Source: Planctomycetota bacterium
GTDB lineage: Bacteria; Planctomycetota; Phycisphaerae; WQYP01
NCBI GenBank assembly: GCA_021798635.1
Contig: JAJZGH010000080.1
Coordinates: forward strand, 1-18,027
Direction of reading: 5' to 3'
Length of the DNA: 18,027 nucleotides
Below, one piece after another: positions 1-7,511 of this stretch. Below the pieces are notes generated by a model. It made no database searches. It was not told the DNA's origin and worked only from the letters and a program-made list of their open reading frames with translations. The position numbers were made by a program, and so were the translations under genes. Each line of letters opens with the position of its first letter. Position 1 is the first letter of the stretch.

Positions 1-66
1 ACCAGAGCACAAACTCAACGAATTTGATGGCGCGCCCGCCGCGCGGTTCTGCAACATTGTCGTTAA

Positions 67-163
67 ATGATAAAATTTAGACGCAATTTGATATTGACTT
101 TGAGGTTTTGATGTTCCATAATGATACATGTCAAATGTAAGGCGGTTTCCGCCAGGCAATGGT
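67..163 (+). promoter_or_regulatory. Promoter module copy 1 (upstream of pseudopilin gene)
   Basis: A 19-bp box, ATGATAAAATTTAGACGCA (67-85), is followed 8 nt later by a sigma70-like promoter: -35 TTGACT (94-99), a 17-bp spacer and -10 CATAAT (117-122). Eighteen nucleotides after the -10 comes a perfect hairpin, GGCGG-TTT-CCGCC (141-153), which would lie near +12 of the transcript. The whole arrangement is repeated at 2078-2175 and more loosely at 9722-9822. The box sits where an activator or operator would be expected. The transcript would have a leader of about 175 nt before the start codon at 306. Bases 1-66 show no gene or recognisable signal. The regulator that binds the box is unknown; the XylR-type protein at 14313-15527 is a candidate by proximity only. 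Confidence 0.7.
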
Positions 164-305
164 AACGCACCTTTGGGTTTTGGCGCGGAATTTGCGAAAA
201 GCCCGGACGGCGGCCGCGAAAAGAAAAAATAAGTCGTGTTGTTCGTGGATGCGAATACACAATGAAGCAGATGGTTTCAGAACCTTTTTTTCGGAGGTAT
301 CAGAC

Positions 306-1271
306 ATGACCACGTTATTTGAGATCGAAAGGCCGGATGTTGCTATCGGGCGGCGACTTGCCCGGAGGCCGAGGTCAAAATCGCGCGGACGGAAGGCTTT
401 TACCCTTATTGAATTGCTGGTGGTGATCAGCATTATCGCGCTGCTAATTTCCCTGCTTCTGCCCGCGCTGGCGCAAGCGGGAAAATCAGCGCGGATGACA
501 ATTTGCGCCGGCAATATTCGACAACTGGTAATGGGCGAATCGGAGTATGCTGTGGAGGACAACGGGGCGGGAACTCCGTTCTGCATGGATCCGCGCGGTC
601 AATGGACTTGGTCGTACATGTTCTGGGAGTCAACTCTGCTGCAGTTCATGGGCGGAACTTCCAATGTTAATCAATTTAATAACGGTAAAGCAGGTCGACC
701 GCTTTACACACAGACCAAGGCATTTGTCTGCCCGGAGGTACTGCTGGATGGCAGCGTGGTAAGCAACTATTGGGGGCACACGTTCAATCCGCAAACGCAG
801 GCATACCGAAGTGTTATGATCAATGGTTACCTTTCCTCGGTAATCACCGCGACCGGCGTGTCCGGAAATTACAATTATGATACACCTGCCAAAGACTACG
901 ACAATCCGTCCCGCGGCAACTGGGGCAATCCGCCGATACCGCAGTCGGTGCCATTTTCCTCCGTGACTTCCCCCACCGAGGTGCCCTACATATGTGAGCT
1001 CGATACGGCGTGGCCCAACCAGATTGACGGCTGGCCCTACGGGCAGGCGGGTGAAACCTGGTTTGCCAGCCTCGGCGATTTGCAATTCAATCACTTTGTC
1101 TCGCCGTCCGGGACTAATCCGCCCACGCATTGGACTCCCTGGGGATCCTTTTCATATATGCAGGGCATTGATAATATAGGTTTTGTGGACGGGCACGTTG
1201 ACAGCGTTAAAATACGGGACACACAGGCAGGCGACGTCGCAAGCGAATATTTGCGCTTTACGCCGCAATAG
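306..1271 (+). CDS. Prepilin-type N-terminal cleavage/methylation protein (type II secretion pseudopilin-like)
   Basis: The 321-residue product has the class III signal of pseudopilins. A basic 31-residue leader ends in RGRKA and is followed by [16 protein letters not shown], with Phe +1 (residue 32) and Glu +5 (residue 36). A hydrophobic helix to about residue 56 follows. The residue before the cleavage point is Ala rather than the usual Gly. The C-terminal part ends with [11 protein letters not shown], the aspartate-glycine motif of the planctomycete 'H-X9-DG' prepilin family (DUF1559-like). Such proteins are processed by a prepilin peptidase and assemble in, or associate with, a secretion pseudopilus. 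ATG 306 is chosen because GGAGG (293-297) lies 8 nt upstream; the frame is open further 5', but that extension lacks a plausible ribosome site. It is preceded by promoter module copy 1. Its role in this locus (surface display or secretion of glycan enzymes) is inferred. Confidence 0.85.
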   Translation: MTTLFEIERPDVAIGRRLARRPRSKSRGRKAFTLIELLVVISIIALLISLLLPALAQAGKSARMTICAGNIRQLVMGESEYAVEDNGAGTPFCMDPRGQWTWSYMFWESTLLQFMGGTSNVNQFNNGKAGRPLYTQTKAFVCPEVLLDGSVVSNYWGHTFNPQTQAYRSVMINGYLSSVITATGVSGNYNYDTPAKDYDNPSRGNWGNPPIPQSVPFSSVTSPTEVPYICELDTAWPNQIDGWPYGQAGETWFASLGDLQFNHFVSPSGTNPPTHWTPWGSFSYMQGIDNIGFVDGHVDSVKIRDTQAGDVASEYLRFTPQ

Positions 1272-1336
1272 TCGCTGCAATCAAGGATGGTCGGCCCGGA
1301 TTGCAAAGGAATCCGCCGGGAGGATGGCATCCATTG

Positions 1337-1361
1337 ACCGCTTTCCGCGGTGCATATTTTT
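1337..1361 (+). terminator. Possible weak rho-independent terminator
   Basis: A perfect 5-bp stem, ACCGC-TTTCC-GCGGT (1337-1351), is followed within 5 nt by a run of five T (1357-1361). It lies 66 nt after the pseudopilin stop codon. The stem is short, so termination may be partial and the next gene could be read through. No clear promoter was seen between it and the next start codon. Confidence 0.35.
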
Positions 1362-1442
1362 GCAGTGTCGCCGGAACGGTTTTGTAGCCGGGCCTGATTT
1401 AAGAGAAAGGGGAGGAGCTTAATTGGAGCCTGCAGGTTACTT

Positions 1443-1958
1443 ATGTCTCAATTTGCAATTCTCAAATTCCTGAAAATAGAAAATACGCCCAGAACCCTTG
1501 GTCTTTTTGGAGTGCTCGCGGCGGTATTTCTCGTGGTGGTGCTGCGGCATCTGTATTGGGGATGGACGTCCGAACCTCCGTCAATGGGGCCTTATTATTA
1601 TTCCACCGACGGAGGCAAAACATTTTTTGCTTCCGGCCAAATACACATTCCACCTTTTAAGTACGATGGTAAAACGGCGGTGGCGGCGGTCGTTTATCTC
1701 AACACGCATGGCCGACCCTTTGTAGCGTACGTTTATAAGTATGATCCCGCTGGCCGCGATTTGCTGCTTGGCCTGCCCACAGTCGCCGGCCGGCGGGTCA
1801 ACAACATGGCGATGCGGCAGCAGGCTTCGCAAGATTGCCTTGTCCGCAAGCCGGGAAGCAGGAAATGGGTGCCATGGACATCATCCGCAGGGCGGAAAAT
1901 TGAAAATGTAATTAATCCGATTACCGGTAAACCGCTTGTGCCATACAACGGTTCCTGA
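1443..1958 (+). CDS. Small membrane-anchored protein with YYYSTDGGKT motif (unknown function)
   Basis: This 171-residue protein has one strong hydrophobic segment (about residues 19-36, LGLFGVLAAVFLVVVLRH) after a short polar N-terminus, so it is probably an inner-membrane protein with its C-terminal part outside the cytoplasm. The soluble part begins with PYYYSTDGGKTFFASG (50-65), followed by a hydrophobic-strand-rich region (78-110) and a basic C-terminus. Similar short proteins with a 'Y(Y/F)STDDGKTWF' segment are, to my recollection, common and uncharacterised in planctomycetes. ATG 1443 is preceded by GCAGG (1432-1436); a stronger GGAGGAG (1411-1417) is too far upstream to serve this start. 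It follows the pseudopilin gene by 171 nt in the same direction, so it may be co-transcribed. No enzymatic motif was seen. Confidence 0.65.
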   Translation: MSQFAILKFLKIENTPRTLGLFGVLAAVFLVVVLRHLYWGWTSEPPSMGPYYYSTDGGKTFFASGQIHIPPFKYDGKTAVAAVVYLNTHGRPFVAYVYKYDPAGRDLLLGLPTVAGRRVNNMAMRQQASQDCLVRKPGSRKWVPWTSSAGRKIENVINPITGKPLVPYNGS

Positions 1959-2077
1959 CGACATGCGTTTTCAATTGCGTGGGGAAGCCTCGATTGCACT
2001 CTGCGATAGTGTGACAGCAACAGGCTTGGTTGCAAGCTGGCGCATCGCGCCCCGTGTGCGTCGCTTGCTGTCGCCAG

Positions 2078-2175
2078 ATGATAACATTTAGACGCACAGT
2101 GAGATTTGACTTGGCTGTTTTGGCATTTCATAATAATGGATATCGGATGTCGGGCGGTTTCCGCATGGCACTGGT
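2078..2175 (+). promoter_or_regulatory. Promoter module copy 2 (upstream of GH43-like gene)
   Basis: The box ATGATAACATTTAGACGCA (2078-2096) matches copy 1 at 18 of 19 bases. It is followed by -35 TTGACT (2106-2111), a 17-bp spacer and -10 CATAAT (2129-2134). Eighteen nucleotides further comes GGCGGTTTCCGC (2153-2164), then TGGCACTGGT. From the -35 to the hairpin, 44 of 60 bases are identical to copy 1 with no gap. The rest of the gap from 1959 to 2077 shows no gene; a small stem (GCAAC...GTTGC) there has no T-run. Confidence 0.7.
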
Positions 2176-2212
2176 GCGGCCAGACCGGCTGCCTGCGGGA
2201 GGCGGTTAAAAC

Positions 2213-3247
2213 ATGAAAGCAAACGCCATGATTTCCCACCGTCTGGGGCGGGTCATGTTATTTTTATTCGCGATGGCGCTAGCTCCCTCCGCTTCCGCCA
2301 CCGCCCTGGGCGTCATCCGCCCCGGCGCGTTGTGGCGGGATAACCGGGGAAAAATTATTCAGGCGCATGGCGGCTGCATTATTCAGCGCGGGCACATGTT
2401 CTATCTGTTTGGCGAGGACCGCTCACGGGAAAACAATCCGCACAAACGCTACGTCGGCTGCTATCGCTCGGCGGATCTTGTGCACTGGATATTCTGCAAT
2501 AAGGTGGTCCGATTGACCGATCCTGATAGGTTGGGACATCCATGGATTCTCGAACGCCCGAAGGTGTTTTACAACAGACCCACGCACACATACGTCATGT
2601 ACGCCCATATCGACGGGCGCGGCTACAGTTACGCCGCAGTGGCAGTGTTTGTCTGTAACACCATTGACGGCAACTATCGCTACGTGAAAAGTTTCCGTCC
2701 TCTGGACCACCAGAGCCGGGACATTGGCGAATTTACGGATAGCAACGGTAAGGCTTACCTGCTGTTTGAAGACCGCCCGTCCGGGTTCCGCATTGTTGAG
2801 TTATCGCGCAATTATTTGAGCGTCAAAAAACAGGTGTGCCTGATTCACCAGCATCTCGAAGGCTTGGGACTCGTGCATGTTCACGGATTATATTACATCA
2901 TCGGATCGCACCTGACCGGATGGCGGTCCAATCCTGATGTTTATGCCACGGCACAATCATTGGCCGGGCCTTGGTCCAAATTTCGCAACATCGCCCCGCC
3001 CCGGACCAATACTTATAATTCTCAATCCGGCTTTCTTTTGAAAATTCACGGCACACAAGCCACGACGGTTATTTATATGGGCGATCGCTGGACACCGGCA
3101 AACCTCTGGAATTCCCGATATATCTGGATGCCGTTGCACATTGCCAGCCGCCAGGTGCGCTTGCCCCGCCCCGCGCCTTGGACGATAAACCTTCAAACGG
3201 GCGTCACGCATACTTTTAACGCGTCTCGTTCGACGGCCGCCCGGTAA
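2213..3247 (+). CDS. Secreted GH43-like glycoside hydrolase, candidate exo-beta-1,3-galactanase
   Basis: The 344-residue product has a signal peptide (hydrophobic VMLFLFAMALAPSASA, about residues 14-29) and a single five-bladed-propeller-type catalytic domain. The pattern is that of the GH43 galactanase branch (GH43_24/34-like): IIQAHGGCII (48-57), YLFGEDR (64-70), an S-x-DL-x-HW segment (86-92), ERPKV (114-118), SRDIGEF (168-174), EGLGLV (216-221), NSQSGF (269-274), YMGDRW (288-293) and a final YIWMPL. In the fungal GH43_24 exo-beta-1,3-galactanase the key residues are two Glu and one Gln; by position E114, E216 and Q271 correspond. The expected reaction is release of galactose from a beta-1,3-galactan chain outside the cell. 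The start is supported by GGGAGG (2197-2202), 10 nt upstream of ATG 2213. Promoter module copy 2 precedes it, and paralogue A follows after 48 nt, so they are probably one operon. Confidence 0.8.
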   Translation: MKANAMISHRLGRVMLFLFAMALAPSASATALGVIRPGALWRDNRGKIIQAHGGCIIQRGHMFYLFGEDRSRENNPHKRYVGCYRSADLVHWIFCNKVVRLTDPDRLGHPWILERPKVFYNRPTHTYVMYAHIDGRGYSYAAVAVFVCNTIDGNYRYVKSFRPLDHQSRDIGEFTDSNGKAYLLFEDRPSGFRIVELSRNYLSVKKQVCLIHQHLEGLGLVHVHGLYYIIGSHLTGWRSNPDVYATAQSLAGPWSKFRNIAPPRTNTYNSQSGFLLKIHGTQATTVIYMGDRWTPANLWNSRYIWMPLHIASRQVRLPRPAPWTINLQTGVTHTFNASRSTAAR

Positions 3248-3295
3248 CAGTTGGTGAATTACACGGCTAAGTTCTGTCAGGTGGAGTATCAGGAT

Positions 3296-5656
3296 ATGAC
3301 GTTGCGTCGTTTATTATTGTCGGTTGCAGCAGTTGGATTCGCTGCGGCGGCGGCATTCTTTCCCACACCCGCGCCGGCCGCAACTGCCGGTCAACGTGAC
3401 GGCCTGGCGGATCAGATTATTTTCGGAAATCCAATTTCCGATCACACCCATGACTTGGTGCTGCACCATGGCAAAATCATCACTGGCGGCCTGCAGGAAT
3501 CGGCGATTCGGTTGTTGCCGAAGAATCCGCCCGCAGATAATGGTGGCTATTTAACGCTGACGATGCGGGTAAATCTCACCAAGCGTAATTACATTACCTG
3601 CCAATTCTGGGGTTCGGATTGCGGGCTGGAACGCGGGCGACTTATCTTATCATGCAACGGCAAGCAGGTCGGCTATCAGGTGCAGGGGGATTATAATACG
3701 CTCAACGGCGCGGAAAACGCGCCGCCGGCCCCGCCTTTCGCGGACCGTTTTTACTATGTCACCACACCGCTGCCCCGCCGCATGACCCGTGGAAAAAAGA
3801 CCGTACAGCTGAAAATTCAGGCCATCGGCCGCGAGTGGCCCTATGGCGGCTATTGGAAGCAATATCAGCATGTCCAAAAACTTCCCAGCTTGGCCGTGTA
3901 CCGTTTATTTATCCACACCAGTCCCTACTTTGCGCCCCCGATTGGAGATCAGCAGGCACGCGCCTTGCCGCCGGCACCGGTGCGGAAAAGGCCCGCCTAT
4001 GACGCCATCACCCGGCTTAAAAACGCTGTCAATGGATATGTCCGCGGCATGTTACGTAACCGCCATCTGCCCGACGGCATGAATCATCTCGATGTGCTGG
4101 CCAAAGGGTACAACACGCCATGGTGTATAGCGTATCATCAGCCTGCCGTGCTCAAACGGGTCATCCAGGATATTGATCTTCATGCCATCGCCGCGTTCAA
4201 ACCCGCGCACAAAGCCGGCGGACGCTGGCAGGCCTTCAGCAATGCGGGCTGGTCCACCTTCGGCCCGGCGGCTGATGCGATCTGCCGGATCTACCGTAAC
4301 CTCGGACCTTATCTTCGGCAGAATGTCCAAGCTTACGGTCAGGCAGTACCACGCTTCAGACTCTGGGGGCAGGCCCTGCGCAGCGGCCGAGATTTTCTGC
4401 AATATCATCAACGTAGCTATTCCAATCAGTGCATGATTGTGGAATTTAATTTGTACGCCTGCAACAAGGCCCTGGAGCATATTGATCCGGCGTTGGCGTG
4501 GCCGGAACCAGTCGCACTGCACTATTTGAAAATTGCCCTAGGCCTGGCTCCCTACCTGGGCAGCAAAACCGCGAACGGCTGGCAGATGCCCTACGGCAAT
4601 CATTACACCGTCGTCACGCGGGCCGGCCTAACCCGGGAACTCGGCTACGTGGCCACTTACGGGGAAATACAGGTTTGGCCCTACCGCATGTGGCGGCTAA
4701 GCCACAGCCAACTGATAAAACAACAATTTGAAAAAATATTCCTGGCCCGGACATTTTTCCGCTATCCAGCAAGAGATCGTAAAGGCTACCGCTGCATGAA
4801 ACTCGAGGAGGTCATCGGATGGCGACATGACCTGTACCCCTCAATTATTGCCTATGGTGACCCCAGTTCAGGCAGCATGATGGAAGCGGCGGCGGCGTTG
4901 GGCATGTCGTGTCCGCAGGCCGTGGGTTACGCCCAGCAATGCCTGGCTGATAACCAGTTTTTCCGGGCTGAAGAGCAAGCCCCATCACAATTCTTCCGCG
5001 GCACAACCGTGCTGGCCGCATTATCCGTCCCGCAGGAATACGCGAAAGTCGCGGCGATGTCTCCGGTTCCGTACAGACTGCCCATGAGCCACGGTCAGCC
5101 CAACTTTGTCTGGGCAGATCCGCAGGATGGCGTGGTGGTGATCAAAAACGGCCACGATCGTCTGTGGGCGTCCTTGTATTATCGTGCCCAGGGGGGAATA
5201 AATTATCTGGCGCGAGTTCAATTTACCCAGCCCACGATGGATCGCCTTGTGACCATGAATGAGCAGTGCCGGTTCCCTTCCAGTGGCATGTATGACATTC
5301 GCAAAAACTGGACGGATGTAAATTTTCGCCCCGGCTACACCCGGCAGGATCATGCCCAACAAGCCTTCGCGGGTCAGAAAATGCCAATACCGGTGCTGCC
5401 CCGCAGTTATAAAATCCGCGCCGGTCGCAACGGTGAAACCTCGCAGGAAGGCCCCTATCTGGGCCGCGCCTCGTTTTATCGCCTGCATTTTGGGCATTAT
5501 CTGATCGGAATGAACACCACAACAGCCAGCACATACAATCTGCAGGTGCCGCGTGGCATCACACGCGCCAAGGATCTATCGACAGATAAAGATATAACAA
5601 TTCATGACCCACTTGTTGTGCGACCCCGGCAAACCGTTGTGCTGTATTTGCCCTGA
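3296..5656 (+). CDS. Large secreted protein, paralogue A (putative glycan lyase or hydrolase, family not recognised)
   Basis: The 786-residue product has a clear signal peptide (RR, then LLLSVAAVGFAAAAAFF, ending near APAATA, about residue 31). Residues 40-215 look beta-rich (FGNP, GGYLTLTM, NYITCQFWG, RFYYVTTPLPRRMT), as in an N-terminal beta-sandwich. Residues 235-590 look helical, with YNTPWCIAYH (272-281), ELGYVATYGE (448-457), EEVIGWRHDLYP (504-515) and GYAQQCLADNQFF (544-556), suggesting an alpha/alpha-toroid. The rest is beta-rich (QPNFVWADPQDGVVVIK, YLGRASFYRLHFGHYLIGMN). Every block recurs in the protein at 9891-12308. This layout is typical of polysaccharide lyases and toroid hydrolases, but I cannot assign a family; PL27 (rhamnose-glucuronate lyase) is worth testing given the setting. 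ATG 3296 is chosen over TTG 3251 and GTG 3254 because GGAG (3283-3286) lies 9 nt upstream and the signal peptide then starts cleanly. Confidence 0.75.
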   Translation: MTLRRLLLSVAAVGFAAAAAFFPTPAPAATAGQRDGLADQIIFGNPISDHTHDLVLHHGKIITGGLQESAIRLLPKNPPADNGGYLTLTMRVNLTKRNYITCQFWGSDCGLERGRLILSCNGKQVGYQVQGDYNTLNGAENAPPAPPFADRFYYVTTPLPRRMTRGKKTVQLKIQAIGREWPYGGYWKQYQHVQKLPSLAVYRLFIHTSPYFAPPIGDQQARALPPAPVRKRPAYDAITRLKNAVNGYVRGMLRNRHLPDGMNHLDVLAKGYNTPWCIAYHQPAVLKRVIQDIDLHAIAAFKPAHKAGGRWQAFSNAGWSTFGPAADAICRIYRNLGPYLRQNVQAYGQAVPRFRLWGQALRSGRDFLQYHQRSYSNQCMIVEFNLYACNKALEHIDPALAWPEPVALHYLKIALGLAPYLGSKTANGWQMPYGNHYTVVTRAGLTRELGYVATYGEIQVWPYRMWRLSHSQLIKQQFEKIFLARTFFRYPARDRKGYRCMKLEEVIGWRHDLYPSIIAYGDPSSGSMMEAAAALGMSCPQAVGYAQQCLADNQFFRAEEQAPSQFFRGTTVLAALSVPQEYAKVAAMSPVPYRLPMSHGQPNFVWADPQDGVVVIKNGHDRLWASLYYRAQGGINYLARVQFTQPTMDRLVTMNEQCRFPSSGMYDIRKNWTDVNFRPGYTRQDHAQQAFAGQKMPIPVLPRSYKIRAGRNGETSQEGPYLGRASFYRLHFGHYLIGMNTTTASTYNLQVPRGITRAKDLSTDKDITIHDPLVVRPRQTVVLYLP

Positions 5657-5750
5657 ATCCAGGAGGCCTGCGTTGATTAGCCCGACGGGTGTGACACAAC
5701 ACTAACCTTTAGTATGCAGTTATCAATACTGACCGGGCGGAAAAAGAAAA

Positions 5751-5764
5751 TGGAACAGGTTCCA
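5751..5764. promoter_or_regulatory. Dyad TGGAACAGGTTCCA just before a start codon
   Basis: TGGAAC-AG-GTTCCA is a perfect inverted repeat with 6-bp arms and a 2-bp centre, ending 5 nt before ATG 5770. It occupies the ribosome-binding region, which otherwise has only a weak GGAACAGG. It could be a protein operator or a small hairpin affecting translation of the alpha/beta-hydrolase. Another imperfect dyad, TTAGTAT...ATACTGA, spans 5709-5732. No convincing promoter was seen in 5657-5769. Confidence 0.35.
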
Positions 5765-5769
5765 GCAAA

Positions 5770-7434
5770 ATGAAACACAATAAAATCCTACTGGTGCTTC
5801 TGGCTGTCATCATTTTAAGCCTCCCGCTTTCCGCCGGTGCGACGCGCGCCGATGCGGTTTATCAGTGGTCGGTGCGGGTGCCGGGCTACACAAAGAAGCG
5901 GGCTTATTTATGGATTTCGCCCAAGTGCCGGCGGATTCGCGGCCTGCTGGTGGGTTTGCAGAATATGCTGGAAGAGCCGGCGTTTGCCGACCCGATTATC
6001 CGCAAAGCCTGTGCGCAATCCGGCTTGGGAATCGTCTGGATTGCACCAGGATCCACAAGTGTGCACGATTCGGGCTTGAGCCTGGGAAATCAGTTTGGCC
6101 CCCCGGCCAAGGCGGGTGCCGTTCTCCAGCAATCTCTGGATCGCCTGGCCAACGTTTCAGGATATTCAGAAATCCGCCATGCCCCCCTGCTGATATTTGG
6201 CCACTCGGCGGCAGCGCCTTTTGTTTACGGCATGGCCGCCTGGAATCCAAGCAGAATCATTGCCATTATTCCCGATAAATGCGGATTCCCTTCGCCCGGC
6301 CAAAGCGGCCTGAAGCCCGGTATTCCGGTATTTCACCTCGAGGCCCAATGGAGCGAATGGGGGGCTGGCTGGGGGCTGCTGATTCCATGGGACAAAAGCG
6401 ATTTTATCGCCGCCCGAAAAAAATGGCCGCAGAGTATCACCGGCGAATTCCTGGACGCCGGCACAGGCCATTTTGACTGGTGCGAAAAATCCGCCCCGCT
6501 GGTGGCCATGTTTATCCGGGACGCGGTCAAGTACCGTGTCCCCGCGGACGAACCGCGGAATCAGCCCGTACACCTGCTGGCGGTAAATAAAAATCATGGG
6601 TGGGTCATCAACATAAAAACCTACGGCACAAAAAACTCCAAAGCCATGCCTTACCGTGATTTTCATGGCAACCCCGCCCATGAATCCTGGTTCTTTAACC
6701 GGAAACTGGCGCAAGCGGTTAACACCTATATGGCCGGCACCTATGCGAAAAAGCCGCAACTCATTAATTTTGTAGTTAATGGAAAGGCAGCATCGCTGAA
6801 GCAAAACGGCTTTGCCACTATGGGAGCGCATTTCAATCCCGGTGGCGTCACATTTAACGTTCATGCCCGCTACCTCCAGCGCTCACCGACTCCGCATTTG
6901 TACAACGGACAGCGACTGGGGCACAGCACCGCAGCAATCCAATTCTGGACCATCGGCAGCGGGGCGTTAAAGCAGGTCGGGCCGCACACATTCCGCGTCT
7001 GGATGCGCCGCGGCGGCGTGCGGCGGCAAGGCCCGCCCTGGGAACCTTGGATCATCGCCTACAGCCCCGGCGATGCCCATTACCAATCCACCGATCGCCC
7101 CGCCCACATCTGGATCGCCGACCGGAACACCGCCGGCCGCGCCCAGACCCTCACGTTCCCCGCACTTAAAAATGTGGCATGGGGCACGAAAACCATTCGG
7201 CTTCATGCGACCTCAAGCCTGAGGCTGCCGGTACAATTCTTCGTGATCAGTGGACCGGTAAAATTAGCTGCTGACAATCGCACATTGCAATTCCTGCCGG
7301 TTCCGCCGCAGGCCAAGTTTCCCATGAAAGTCATCATCGGAGCCTACCAATGGGGCAGGTCCATTCATCCGCGCGTGAAAAGCGTCGGTCCGGTCGTGCG
7401 GGATTTTGAAATTATCCGCTCCGCGCATCAATAA
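5770..7434 (+). CDS. Secreted alpha/beta-hydrolase with C-terminal beta-rich domain (esterase-like)
   Basis: The 554-residue product has a signal peptide (ILLVLLAVIILSLPLSAGA, about residues 6-24). Residues 50-260 carry an alpha/beta-hydrolase fold: strand-rich RRIRGLLVGLQN, IVWIAPGS, then LLIFGHSAAAPFVYG with nucleophile Ser146 in the elbow G-H-S-A-A. A later GTGHFDW gives His234 as the likely catalytic base. The acid is uncertain; E191 in PVFHLEAQWSEWG follows the expected strand. Residues 300-554 look like one or two beta-sandwich modules and end in a segment with KFPMKVIIGAYQWGRS. Enzymes of this type remove acyl groups or other esters, here probably from a polysaccharide outside the cell; the substrate is unknown. 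It lies 113 nt after paralogue A in the same direction, probably in one operon. ATG 5770 has a weak ribosome site inside the dyad at 5751-5764. Confidence 0.72.
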   Translation: MKHNKILLVLLAVIILSLPLSAGATRADAVYQWSVRVPGYTKKRAYLWISPKCRRIRGLLVGLQNMLEEPAFADPIIRKACAQSGLGIVWIAPGSTSVHDSGLSLGNQFGPPAKAGAVLQQSLDRLANVSGYSEIRHAPLLIFGHSAAAPFVYGMAAWNPSRIIAIIPDKCGFPSPGQSGLKPGIPVFHLEAQWSEWGAGWGLLIPWDKSDFIAARKKWPQSITGEFLDAGTGHFDWCEKSAPLVAMFIRDAVKYRVPADEPRNQPVHLLAVNKNHGWVINIKTYGTKNSKAMPYRDFHGNPAHESWFFNRKLAQAVNTYMAGTYAKKPQLINFVVNGKAASLKQNGFATMGAHFNPGGVTFNVHARYLQRSPTPHLYNGQRLGHSTAAIQFWTIGSGALKQVGPHTFRVWMRRGGVRRQGPPWEPWIIAYSPGDAHYQSTDRPAHIWIADRNTAGRAQTLTFPALKNVAWGTKTIRLHATSSLRLPVQFFVISGPVKLAADNRTLQFLPVPPQAKFPMKVIIGAYQWGRSIHPRVKSVGPVVRDFEIIRSAHQ

Positions 7435-7511
7435 TCCGCTGTGCCGTGTTTCGGACAAGTTGTCGTTAGTGCTCTGTGCGGAAAGTGTGGTATCTCCGCA
7501 GCGAAATAATC

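Noticed and set aside
159..305. N-terminal extension of the pseudopilin frame
   Set aside because: ATG 159 lies about 30 nt after the predicted transcript start with no ribosome site, whereas GGAGG precedes ATG 306 at ideal distance and gives a normal prepilin leader.
630..1130. Minus-strand open frame of 166 codons
   Set aside because: It is antisense to the pseudopilin gene, whose motifs and ribosome site are clear, and has no recognisable domain.
7477..7500. Stem TGCGGA...TCCGCA after the alpha/beta-hydrolase
   Set aside because: Six base pairs over a 12-nt loop with no T-run on either strand; too weak to call a terminator.
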